Positions 1 through 11,205 of a stretch of DNA of 64,000 nt are shown here, piece by piece. The translations under genes were made by a program, and so were the position numbers. Where the stretch lies: positions 124,001 through 188,000 of the forward strand of contig JADNRZ010000003.1 in assembly GCA_015501605.1 (NCBI GenBank), read 5' to 3'. Every line of letters begins with the position of its first letter. Position 1 is the stretch's first letter. This DNA comes from Panaeolus papilionaceus (lineage: Eukaryota; Basidiomycota; Agaricomycetes; Agaricales). The notes beneath the pieces are model-generated. The model searched no databases. It was not told where the DNA came from and saw only the letters and a program-made list of their open reading frames with translations.

Positions 1-3000
1 AGCTAATAGGCATTATGATTGCTGTATTTGTTTTCCATCACTTCACAACTGTATTATTTTCACCTTCAACATCATAGTTGATAACAGAAAGGGACGTCGA
101 TTGACATTTGTGCAATGACATTTGGTGTCGTTGATTTCACTCCTTGGTTTTCCATGAATCCAAAACGCCTGAGTTCGAAACTAGTTGTATTGCTTATCGT
201 TCATCAGGATAGGTATACCTGCGCCGCTCGTTGCGCGGCTATCCAATTTCCTTGCATGATCAATCAACTTGCCTTCGAGTTCCAACTCCGACACGCGATA
301 ACGAGTCCCTTGAAAATGATCCACCCCACCCCCTTTTCTACTGCTAAGTCCGTTTTAGGAGCGTTGGGTCGTACGAATCCGGGAGATGGATCAGGGGCAG
401 TGCATATGGGGATACAGTGTATCCAGCACACTGGTGCAGTGCTGTGCCAGGTTGATTTTTTTCTCACCACCTGTGAATGGATTCTCTCACCCAGTGTGAA
501 GTCTAAGCGAGAGCAAGGTGTGTATGTGCTCAGTTACTTAGGGTTTTTGGGAGTTACGTCAGGGTGTGGAGGCTGTGGGCTTGGGGGTCCGTTTTTTCCC
601 AGTGCACCGTCGCGTTTGAGTATCGCTGAGCTTCAATGTTGAAGTGGTTGTGATGAGGATGTGGATGGGGAATTAAAAATAGACGCTCGAGAGGCGCCAG
701 TTGGGTGGGGATATGATGAGAGATATGAGTGCGAGATTCGATTGGGCACTCGGTGGAATTGGAGCGCGGTGGGGTGGGGTCGTTGGACGGCCTGAGGTGA
801 GATGCGTTGGCCTTGAGTGGGGTATGCAGACGGCGTGAAACGACTGTGCGCTGATGATAAAGTAAAGAAGCTATGAGTTGTGATAGACGGGGGTTTACGG
901 TGTCGACTTAGCATAATACGCAGTTCATTTAGGTTGGGTGATTTTAGGGCAAGGGTAAGGAGGGATGTTTGGTAGTGATACGTACTCCTACAGTGCAGTG
1001 GTTGGATATAAAAAGGTTCAAGACGCAGTAGCGGGTTCGGATCGCTTTCCGTTGTGATCAGTGTGAGAAGGGTTGGTGGATCTGGAATCACCTGCTGGGA
1101 ACCGCGCTGCATGCAGCACGCTGAACAGTGGTCGCTGACTCGCTTCAAATTTTTTTTGCAGTTCTAATGTTAGATTTTTTGGCATCATGTGTATCTTTTG
1201 ATTATGGAGGTAAAGCGTTATTGGCTATTGATAGTTTAACTATATGATTGATTGCCCCAGGTGATTATGGGGCCTGGGTGACCTGGTAGGCGTGAGAGGA
1301 AGATAGGGGTTTTGGCAGTCTCACGGAGGACCTTGCTATCTGTCTCGTGAAGGATTTGCCTGAGAGGGATGTCGAAAATTCGGATTAGGAATATTGAACG
1401 GAGAGAATTGGCAACTCGCGTAGGTGTAGAAGGTTAATATCTCGCTTTATGTGTGCATCGAACAGAAACAGGTGAATCGAATTGGGAACACCGAAACCCT
1501 GGACCTTGACGATGGTGAACCATCTGTGCCTTAGGACAACATCCTGCATGTGTGAAGTTGGGGAAATGACGGGTATTTCTTAACCCTTTCCTTTCATTTA
1601 CGGAGCCCGTTCGAAGGTATTCCCAATCGGCCTTCGTAGATTTGATGCAAGGAGATGAAGTGGCGTCACGGCGAAAATGATTCGAATTTCGACGTTCGAA
1701 ACTGAACGTGCTAGAAGATGGCTTTGCAAAATCTTAAGCCAAAACTTTGACTTATAGGAGTGTGGAACGAGGTCATATGGAAACGGAAGGCCTATAAGTG
1801 GCTTGACTTGCTCCGTCGATGGTGCTCAAGAACCCCTCAAAGGATAGAAATGAAGATGCACGTTGTACAATGGCCGCTGCCTCCATGAATCATGAATCTC
1901 TGGCCTGCTTATGTGTCACTAGTGCTATCTACATTGGGATAGGGGAAGAACAAACAAACGGAGTGGGAGTGTCAGGGTTAATTAATGTCGCTCGACTACC
2001 CGATGCCATGGAGATCATAATTTCCGAAGGTCGAACTAGGTTCGTGGCTGCGCAGACAGCTTTATGAGTTGTGCTTACCAGTTAACCTAGCGAATCACAT
2101 CGAATATCGTCCTAGAAGAAATAATGCTACGATAATGTTCTAGTTAACATGCTCATACTGTGAAAAGCTTTCCGATCCACCATCGAATAAACAAAGTCAA
2201 CCTTTCGAAGTTGTTGTTCGCTGATTCACCGGAGTGTGCCCGCCATCATGGCACGTAGGCTGCTTGAGCGTTGAAATTGAACGAATGTTCGATATCGTGG
2301 GCTTTGTGGCTACTCTGGGATTGTGGGATTGTGGTCATGGTTGACTGAAGCTTTAACGGCGTACTCAGTTCAGTTATCGGCTGTAAAATAATGACCAGAT
2401 TAAAAGTGACACGTATCATGTAGTGTTTTTATATTCTATCTGTCTTCCATAAAATTGTAGAACAAAACTCCTCGTCCAAAATTGTTATTCAAATTGTATT
2501 TCCGCTGGAGACAAAGGAGCTAAATTACCCTTGCCCTGAAAAGCTCCATAAAAGTCGGGGCGTAGACTATATGGGGAATTTTCCGCCCTTCGCTTAGTTG
2601 ATCGTATTTCCATTATTACAATTGTAAGGATGTACAAAGAAATATACTTGTTTAAAGCGTAACAAGACTTGTTGCGTGTATATTCAGTCATAACATAGAA
2701 AGGCAATAAATAGAGGATACAACGATTTCAAGACAACTGGGCGTCTTTGTAGATAACGGAACGGCGGGCATAACTCGATATGGTAAGCGCGCCCGATTTG
2801 TTGTTCATTGCCACGCCGAATTATACTAGATTTAGATAATCCGGACGGGGCCGGTGGGGCAAAAGTGGGAAATTTGGCCGGAATTCGGGCTGACGAATAG
2901 TTTTCTTGATTTTGTGTGCGTCGTTCCGTTCACTCTGTTATTGAACACACACTCGACCATTCACATTCATTCCTTATCCAACTCCGATAAATTCTTTTTT

Positions 3001-3021
3001 CTTTAATTTTTGTCGTCGTTC
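1..3021. other. No supported gene (upstream of NST1)
   Basis: Two overlapping open frames on opposite strands (about 115-642 and 633-1148) have low-complexity or featureless translations with no recognisable domain. Splice signals around them do not build a longer protein. The last 300 bp before 3022 are the likely promoter and 5' leader of the NST1 gene, including a pyrimidine-rich stretch just before the ATG. I see no RNA gene or repeat here. Confidence 0.5.
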
Positions 3022-6000
3022 ATGCCGTCGAGCAAACCTAATCAACAGCCACCTATCGCAGCTCAGCCTGCGCCGACACCACCATCTTCAGTTTCTATTG
3101 GTAAAAAGCCAATGAATTATGCTCAGACCCAGCCTCAGGCTCAGCAGCAGCAGAGTCCAGGACAACAGCCACAGCCTCCAAAGAGTGCAAGAGCAGCGTC
3201 TAAGGCTCCGGTTTATACCCAGCAGCAGCCTCAACAACCTCAGGCACAACAGCAACAGACCCGACATCCATCGCCACCGACATCGAATACGGGTACTGGG
3301 GGTAAGAATAAGAACAAGGGAAGGGCTCAAGGCGGTGGTGGTGTGCAGAATAATGGCGTTTCCGGTCCAACAGCTGCTCAAAAGGGCAAAGGTCCAGCAA
3401 ATCCCAATACCGCCAACAGGATTTGGAACACAAACTCTGCTGAAGAACGTGAACGTATCAAGGAGTTTTGGTTGGGTCTCGGAGAACAGGAGCGTCGTAA
3501 CCTTGTTAAGGTTGAAAAGGATACTGTACTTAGGAAGATGAAGGAACAACAAAAACACAGTTGCTCCTGTGCAGTGTGCGGGAGGAAACGGTGTGTAATT
3601 TTTTCTTGTATTGTGTTCGTTTTAATCTTTTATTCATTCCCTTTAATCTTTTTCTAATGGAACAACTCGCTAATCATTACATTTTTTACTTGTCTCTTCT
3701 CAATTGACTTTATCACTCGATCTACTTCCGATCTACCGACGATCGTTTGACCTTGAAAACCCTTTTTTTCAATTTGGATTTCAAAATCATCCAGAAATGC
3801 CATAGAGGAGGAGCTCGAGGTACTGTACGATGCTTATTACGAAGAGCTAGAACAGTACGCGAACCACCAGCAGCGCTATGTTTCCTCCGGCGGTACAATT
3901 CCTCCTCCACCTGGCCCTGGACCGTTCCCGGGCAGTGTCGAGTATGACAAGAACGGTGCTCCAATAGCCCCTGCGACTCTCGCCTTGAATCACAAACATC
4001 GAACGAAGTCGGGCAAGGTACCCCAACAACGAGCGATACCACAAACAATGTCGCCTGCCATCACGAACGGTCGCAATCCACCACACACGCATCCGCATCC
4101 ACAAAGCAAAGAAAGTGAATTCGACGAGGATGAAGGTGAGGAAGACGATTACCCAGATGGATACGAAGAAGAAGAGGAGGAGGATGAAGAAGAGGGCGAG
4201 GAAGAAGAGGACGAGGAGGAAGAAGAGGAGGAAGAGGACGAGGAAGAGGAAGAGGATATTCAGCCTCAGCCACCCGTGAACCAAAAGTACGTTAATGGTC
4301 GCGATGCTCGAGCTCCTGCAGTCCAGCGGACGAACGCACAAACACCCGCTGGGCGGAGAAACGCAGCACCGCCTAAAGGACGTGACACTGGATACCCTGG
4401 CCTAAAGTCAGGTATGATTGATTTTGCTTCATTTGGGTTTTTCAAATATGTTGTTGACACTTTTTCCTTTGGCATTTTCTTCTTGTTCACCTCGGATCTT
4501 TCTTGTTGAATCTTTGTTCACTTTTCGTTTGTTTTCCTCGTTGGATTCGAACTCTCGTACTTCGAACCTCGTCGCTGCTTGCAGGGCCTGGAAACATTCT
4601 TACAGTTGCCGACGATCTGCTCAAGAATGATGGCCAGAAGTTTTTGGAGATGATGGAGCAGTTGGCTGAGCGCAGGATGCAACGTGAGGAAGAGGCTGCT
4701 GTTGATATCGAGGAAGAAAGTGAAGAAGAAAGTGACGACGATAGAGATGGAAGTGAAGGAGACGAAGATGATGTTGGGGCGAGTGATGAAGACGATGAGG
4801 ATGACGAAGATGATGACGAAGAGGAGGTCAGCCACATTTCACAATCTTTTCAACACTCCGTCTTCTGTGATAATTTAGAATCGACTCTGACAACCCTTGC
4901 TTTAAAGATGATGACAGAGGAACAGAAGATGGAAGAGGGTAAACGGATGTTCTCCATATTCGCTGCGCGGATGTTTGAGCAACGGGTACTGCAAGCTTAC
5001 CGTGAAAAGGTTGCTCAGGAACGTCAGTTACAGCTCCTGAGGGAACTGGATGAAGAGGACAAGTCTTCCCGAGATCGTGAGGCGAAGAAGCAGTCACAGA
5101 ACCAAAAGAAGAAGGACAAGAGGCGGTACGTTATGATATCATTGGCTTGGCGTTTCCCATATTGACTTTATCTCTAATTTGCGTAATTAGGCAGCAGAAA
5201 TTGGCGAAGGAAGAGGAAAAAGCGGCAAAGACTGCCGAGAAGGCCGCTGAAGATGCGGCGCTTAAGGCTCGGCAACAGGCTCAGGAGGAGGAAAATCGCA
5301 GGAAGCGAGAGGAAGAACGTCAACGACGAGAGGCGGCGAAAAAGGCAGCGGAGGAGGAAAAGGCGCGCAAGGAAGAGGAGAAGAAACGAAGGCAGCAGGA
5401 AGAACGTGAACGAGAGCAGGAACGTGAAAGAAAGAAGAAGGAGAAGGATGAAAGGCAGAGAAAGGAACGTGAGGAACGTGAGAGGAAGCAGAAGGAAGAG
5501 AAAGAGGCAAGACAGGCCAAGGAGAAAGAGGAACGAGCAGAGCGTGAAAGGATAGAGAAGGAAAAGCGAGAGGAACGGGAACGAGTCGAGAGGGAAAAGA
5601 AATTGGCAAAGGAGAAGGAAGAAAAAGAGGCAAAGGAGAAGCTGGCTGCTCAACAGCGGGCCGCTGCTGCCGCCGCAGCACAGCAAAAGGAACTGGAAAA
5701 GGCTCAGGCGAAACAAGCTCGCGCTAATGCCAACGCCAACGCCTCATCCTCGACCCCTCCATCGGCGACGAGCCCCATCAAGACCAGCAGCTCCAGTGGC
5801 CCAGGTGGACCCATTGCCGTTTCTTCTCCTGCACTTCAACGATCGCCAAACAATAGCACAGGTGTAAACACAAATGGCATCAACAATAATGGGAAGAAGC
5901 AGGTGAACCACAAGCAGCCGCCTTCGGTATCAACACCAGCTATCCCAAACATGGGACAGGGGCCTCGTCCACCTATGCCTCAACAACCTATGCGTCCACC

Positions 6001-7210
6001 TCATCTTCCTCCCACTCCCATCAATATTCCTCAACACCCACCCCATCTTCCACCTCAGCAAGGTATGATGTTTGGACATCCTCAAATGCCTGTCGGCATG
6101 ATGCCTCCTGCTCTTTCACCTCGAGCAGGAAGTTTCCCTCCTATGCCATTCCCTCCTTATGGTGGTCCAAACATGGCGCATCATCCTCCTGCGCCTGGAA
6201 CCCCTCATGCACCAAACGCAATGCAGCGAGGTTTCAACCCTGGACCACCCTTCGAGGCTAACTTCAATCGCGGTATGCCAATGGGTGTCATGCCTCTTAA
6301 CTCTGCGAACAACACCAGCAACGGTAATAACGGTCATCCAAATATGCCTCCCGCTCCCATAGGACCTCCCAAGGCAAAGACACCTCTGGCCACAAACCCT
6401 CTCAACCCTGGACCAGGAATGTTAGCACCTGGTCAAGGTCGTCGCAGCTCAGTTCCTCTACCAATGGCAACCCCGCAGCCTGATCCACCACATGTGACGA
6501 ACCCAGGACCCATAACTCGACCTATTGGATCCATTGCACCGATCGCTCGTCCGACCACTGCTGCTACTTCAAGCTCGAACAATGACGCGACCAACTCGCC
6601 CTCGGGAGCAGGCTCACCAAGCCGTCGGTCTCCCAGTCCCAAAGGCATTCTTGGTTCATCTGCCCTTGCAGCAGATGATGATGAGGTGGTCTCTGGACCT
6701 CGTCGTGTGGCTGCACCCATTGGAATGCCGATGGGTGTCCCTGTGGGTGCGTCCAACAGCTCTGGCCTTCCCGGCATGGGTGGTCTCAACCTCAGCATGG
6801 CTGGCGGGATTGGGTCTGGCGCACCTGGGTCCTCCATCACTCAATCTTGGGGACCTGCAAGTCCACGTACTGCCATGGGTGAAGTCAGGACTGGACCCTG
6901 GGGCCCTCCGCCACCCCCAGGGTTCGCATCTCCAGGTCGTCCATCCATGCCCACTCCCATTGGAACTCTGCCACAACAGCAACAGCACGGACCTGGGAGC
7001 GCGTCATTGTGGGGTAACAACCAGTCTTTGGCCGGTGCCTCGTCTGGTGAGTGGGCGGGCCAGCCTGGAGGATTCTTCCCCCCTGGTCCTGGTCCATTCA
7101 TGCACCATGGCCTGCCACACAATCATGGCCCCAACGTCAACTTAAATCACGCGCACGGACCTCCAGCTGCTGCGGCTGCTGGAGGATCATCTTCTCATGG
7201 GGCTTCCTAA
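3022..7210 (+). CDS. nst1: NST1-type stress response protein
   Basis: Five exons join in frame: 3022-3590, 3795-4411, 4585-4826, 4908-5125 and 5191-7210, giving 1221 residues. The order is a Gln/Pro-rich N-terminus, a conserved block with [12 protein letters not shown] running across intron 1 into [18 protein letters not shown], two long Asp/Glu tracts, a conserved [14 protein letters not shown] block, a very long Lys/Glu/Arg coiled coil (about residues 550-730), and a Pro/Gly/Asn/Met-rich disordered tail. This is the layout of fungal NST1, a cytoplasmic protein linked in yeast to salt tolerance; its biochemical activity is unknown. The ATG at 3022 follows a pyrimidine-rich leader. All four introns are 61-204 bp with GT-AG ends, and phases agree. 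Identification rests on the Cys-rich/EEELE block and the coiled coil; the role in this fungus is inferred. Confidence 0.88.
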
Positions 7211-7930
7211 ATGCTCACATTTTGGTTACCTTGTTAGCTTAGCTAGTACATTATCGTAGTTAAGAACTTGCTTTGTGTCGTGCCTGTTTCCCGTTGCGGT
7301 ACCCGCCCGCTTCCCAATGTCTTTGGGACTGGCTGTGCTGTTCTTTTTGTTTACCCAGTCCACGTGTTGCTCGTCTGTTCTGTCATTTATCCTTCCGTCG
7401 TTCCTGTTTTCCGTTTCTCCTCAACATTCATTCTCTTGATTTCTCCTTGCTATCAAATCCTTATATCCTATCATAGTTCTGTGATATGATATCATTATTT
7501 TCTGGGTTTCTTTTCCTGAGCGGGGGTTCTGCTATTTGACACGCATATTCTTCCCCACTTTCAACTTTGGCGTTTCTGTTCCTGTTCTTTTTTCCCTCCT
7601 ATCATGTCACCCTGTCTTTTGTCTCCCATCCCTGTTATCTCTGTTTCACATCCTCTCTGTTTCTCTCATCGCTCTCTGTTTCCTCCATCTCTTTCTCTCC
7701 CACTCACTACCGTGCTCTTTCTGTTTCACGGTTCTCATTCTGCTGCATCTTGCAATTGATCTCGACACTTTCCATTCCCTCTCCGTCACGCATCACCTAA
7801 TTCTTTCATTATCTCAAGCAATGCAATCAAAAGCATAAATTCAGTTACAGGCATTGATCGTAAATATTACATTTCGTGGTCATTTCGGCCGGGGTCAGGT
7901 GAGAAATGGCTACGTGAAACAACGCTGCCT
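7211..7930. other. NST1 3' region, pyrimidine-rich, no gene
   Basis: Plus-strand T/C-rich sequence (especially 7540-7800) follows the NST1 stop. It fits a 3' untranslated region and convergent intergenic space before the minus-strand gene ending near 7931. The open frames seen here are Ser/Leu/Phe low-complexity products of the pyrimidine bias. Confidence 0.5.
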
Positions 7931-7959
7931 TTATATAAAGTCCCAGTCAACACTGGGGA

Positions 7960-8480
7960 TCAAGCCAGCAGAGAGGGGGCGAAGGCCGTGAAGGCGGCTT
8001 GAGAAAGGTCGAGATCGTTTGTGCCACAACCGAGGCATTCATCAACAACTTCGACGACGATGCTACTTCCACCAGCTATGTGAGGGTCAGCAGTTGTCAA
8101 GAAATAATTTTAAGTCGGATGTGGCACGTACAAGTGATTTGGACATTTCGGCCGCAGTTGTTTCCTCCAGCGTAATGGCCAGTAGGGAGCGCAACGACGA
8201 GGTCTGAGTCAATGTTGGTGGTTCCACAGAGACCTGTGTAACCGGGGGGAGTGGCACCCTGCATTTTTAACGTAATTAATCTCCATGATTTTTAAGACGA
8301 TGACCAGAGCATGAGCAACATACGAGGCTGTAGTAAGTGGCTGTAAAATGAGTTCTATGAGCGATGGGCCAGTGTCGATGCGAAGAGGAGATATGTACCT
8401 CTGCCGGTGAAGATGGCTTTGGCCAAAGGCATCTGAAGGCCAGCTGCAATCAAGATAAGGCTTTGGAGAGTGAACTTCAT
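7960..8480 (-). CDS. Secreted double-psi beta-barrel (expansin/RlpA-like) protein, copy 1
   Basis: Exons on the minus strand are 8399-8480, a 17-nt microexon 8324-8340, 8132-8258 and 7960-8075. They join in phase to 113 residues. Exon 1 is a signal peptide (MKFTLQSLILIAAG...). The microexon supplies the family motif ATYYSL; without it the frame breaks. Later come CGTTN, HYAGGNNCG and VVDECLGCG, then DLDLSQAAF, typical of small fungal DPBB proteins often labelled riboflavin aldehyde-forming enzyme or expansin-like. The expected role is an extracellular or cell-wall protein without proven catalysis. The C-terminus ends early at ...FAPSLLA. One base shift after a five-C run would instead read SAGLIPSVDWDFI and stop at 7931, matching the end of copy 2. 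So the gene may carry a one-base frameshift or a sequencing error. Confidence 0.75.
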
Positions 8481-9875
8481 GGTAAATAGGTTGTAGGTTG
8501 CTGGAGTTTTAATACTGAGGCTTGACTGTAGCAGGCGCGTCTTTAAGTAGATTCCAGCACTCAACCAGGGCTGGGCGCGTGTGTCCATGACGCGGGGGCA
8601 TTGATTCTCCTAACTGTAATTAAGGTGATGTAAGTAGTGGGCCTGATCCAACATCAGAACATAAGGGTACATGTGGGATCAGATTTCCGCAGCTGCGCTC
8701 GACATACAAGGAAAATTTTAAGCAGTCTAAGGCAACAGCTGGCAACTGTATCAGACAAACCGTAAGCATCAACCCAATTATTGACATGTGTATCAAACCG
8801 TTATGTCCAGAGTGATGCTGCGCAGCAGGAATCTACATTTTTTTGTTGTTTCCTTGTACCTTTTTCCTCGGCGCTGAAATCGTGGAACCTCCAAACATCA
8901 TGGTCGCGCATTCTCGGCGAGTCAAGCAAATATATCACAACACTGAAGTCCCCAGAGCATGTGGAAAGATTTTAAGCGATGACTGCGGTTGGAGGAAAAA
9001 TACAATACCGTCCTCAATTAATACAACACAGGACGCATGCCAAGCCCGATTAATTGAAGTTTTGATGTCTCTATTGCCGAATTGACCGACTCCCCAAGGT
9101 TGCAAGTACATGAACGATACACAATCACGCTTTACTTGGGCCAACTTATCTTCTTCTGCAGCAATTTCTTATAATTACGACTTTACTCAACGTCAGGAAG
9201 GTTTGGAGGAAATTGCTATCTATAGGCGCGCTGTATACAAACATCAGTGATTAGCGCTCGTGTCCAGCTTCGGAGAAGTTCTGCGTTGACACCTCAATTC
9301 GACCGGTCACGTCACAACAATATCGTACTCTCCTTTCACGGCATAGAGAGAGCTGCTGTAGCCTCCAATAGTCTAGCAGGACAACTTTTGAGAGTGCTAC
9401 GACTTGACGAGAATTACAAATTCATATTCAAATTCCAGCATTGACTAGGATTTCTATAAATAGTACTATTCTGAAGTTAACCTCTTCATAAACACAGGAA
9501 CTGCTTCCGATGTTAGCGAGACTAACCATCTTCCGTTTATGAGTATCTTCCTCATTTTGTCACATATACGCGAATATCAAGGTTTTGCATTGGTTCTCGC
9601 GCGAGGTTTGTCACTTCAAGTTATAGTTAGTCACCCCTATAGAATAGTGTGCGTGCTCTAAAAAAATTACATCAAGTACATCAAGTAAACACACGAGGGA
9701 CATGCCAAATATACGTTCCATTCTAAGATATAGACTATATAGCCACGACACTGCTTTTGCGTTTTATTTCTGAGTAATACATTGCAATGAATCGCGCCCA
9801 GCGGTCTTCGTCGGTCAACGAGGTATCGTGGCGAGATAAATGTAGACTATGCGATGCAACAAAATACAATACCCT
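8481..9875. other. No supported gene between DPBB copies
   Basis: Only short open frames without domains or plausible splicing are present on either strand. The 8481-8700 part is the likely promoter of DPBB copy 1 (minus strand). No further copy of the barrel motifs was found here. Confidence 0.5.
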
Positions 9876-10187
9876 TTAAACAAAGTTCCAGACAACCGGT
9901 GAGGCTAACCCGGCGGAGACGGGTGCGAGGACTTGGAACGCCGCTGGAGAAAGGTCGACATCGTGAGTACCACAGCCTGGGCACTCTCCGACGACTTTGG
10001 CAAAAAAGGATGCTCCGTTCCCTATGGCACGTTGAGTTGAGATGAAACAAAAAGAATTCGCAAAACAGCACACACCTGATACTTCAATCTCGCGTTCACA
10101 ACTTGCTCCGCCAGCGTAATCTGCAGTGTAAAGAGAGACGACTAGCTCTGAGTTGGTATTGGTAGATCCACATGCACCTGGTGCTCC
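9876..10187 (-). pseudogene. DPBB (expansin-like) copy 2, 5'-truncated
   Basis: Two exons, 10076-10187 and 9876-10021, join in phase through a GTGTGT...CATAG intron. They encode 85 residues covering only the barrel. The visible motifs are GACGSTNTNSELVV, DYAGGASCE, VVGECPGCG and DVDLSPAAF, and it ends in ...VVWNFV, the normal family C-terminus. Intron positions equal those of copy 1. I could not find a signal-peptide exon or the 17-nt ATYY microexon upstream before the remains of copy 3, so the 5' half seems lost. It could still be expressed from an unrecognised first exon. Family: small secreted fungal RlpA-like double-psi beta-barrel proteins. Confidence 0.65.
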
Positions 10188-10289
10188 CTATGGATGGACG
10201 TCAGATATAATGTTTTCTGTATGATTGAGATACAGCTCACTTCTAAAAACCATATTTAGAACTTATTTTTTACCCGTTTGGCGTTTTTT

Positions 10290-10870
10290 CTGACGTATAA
10301 ACGGGGGTCATAACCTCCCTCTGGACCACCGCACTGCGAACCACACCAGAAAGCTCGCTCATTCAAGTTAATGCAATTAACTCCAGGAAGTCGATGACGA
10401 AAACATAAGCGCCCACACTGAAGCCCCCCAAAAGCGCCAAAATGCATCCCATTCGATATTTCAGCACCACTGGAAACCATATAATGACACAATGCGATGA
10501 ATTTTGAGCACCGACAGGTACACAATTGACTCTAACTGTACGGAAACAGTTAGTTCCTCCGGCATAATCACCCGGGAGAGCGCGACCACGTATTGCAAGT
10601 TGATGGAATATCTACCGCATGCACCGAGCTTTGGGTCAAATATGTAATCGCGTTAGTGAACTCGTGCTGGGCTGTACTTAGTAGCTAAACGGCCAGAGGT
10701 GGCGCATCACATCGTGCCATGTTGCTGAGTTTGTCGCCTGTCAGGTTGAATTCAGGTCCAGAAGGATACTTATTCCTCACCTGAGCCAGTGAATGCTTCG
10801 ACTAAATGAAACTGCAGTGCGGAGAGAAAGATTAGGCCTCGAAAAGCAGAGAGTTGCAATGTTAAAATTG
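10290..10870 (-). pseudogene. DPBB (expansin-like) copy 3, decayed
   Basis: All four exons of copy 1 can be traced in order. A signal-peptide-like exon ends ...VEAFTGS at 10781, with no in-frame ATG before it. The microexon at 10668-10684 reads ATKYSP once joined, and its donor is GC instead of GT. The third exon starts at 10628 with LGACG and continues to VVAL, then changes frame to PGDYAGGTNCFRTVRV. A last exon remnant reads AYVFVID and, after another frame change, PGVNCINLNERAF. Loss of the start, the altered donor and two frame breaks mark it as a pseudogene. It lies directly upstream of copy 2 on the same strand, suggesting tandem duplication followed by decay. Confidence 0.65.
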
Positions 10871-11205
10871 ACTCTTGAAAGATTTACTATGACTGGGATG
10901 TTTGTGAAATCCTACAGTTGGCTGTGCGGCCTGATTTTAAGTAACGTCTACCTCACGTCACCATTCGCCCAGAGTCTCCTGTGGCTGCCTTGACACCCGG
11001 CGTCTACTCCGAAGTGCTCCCGGCGGCCACTCGAAGGATGGAAGAGGGAGAATCCTACATGAGAACAAATAATTTTTCGTTATCTTACCCCTATTTTCTG
11101 TATGTAAAAAGCCTCCTGCAGGGCATCAACCACTCTGGCAAAGTCTCAATACTGATGCATAATGGTTGGATGGGCGAAACGGTACAATGGGAAAATCTAC
11201 GCTAT

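Noticed and set aside
115..1148. Two long overlapping open frames on opposite strands near the left end
   Set aside because: The translations are featureless or low complexity, with no splice extension and no domain. Overlap on opposite strands makes at least one spurious.
4541..4570. GGATTCGAACTCTCG in NST1 intron 2, reading as a tRNA B-box on the minus strand
   Set aside because: The flanking bases do not form a T-arm stem and no D-arm or acceptor stem fits at the right distance.
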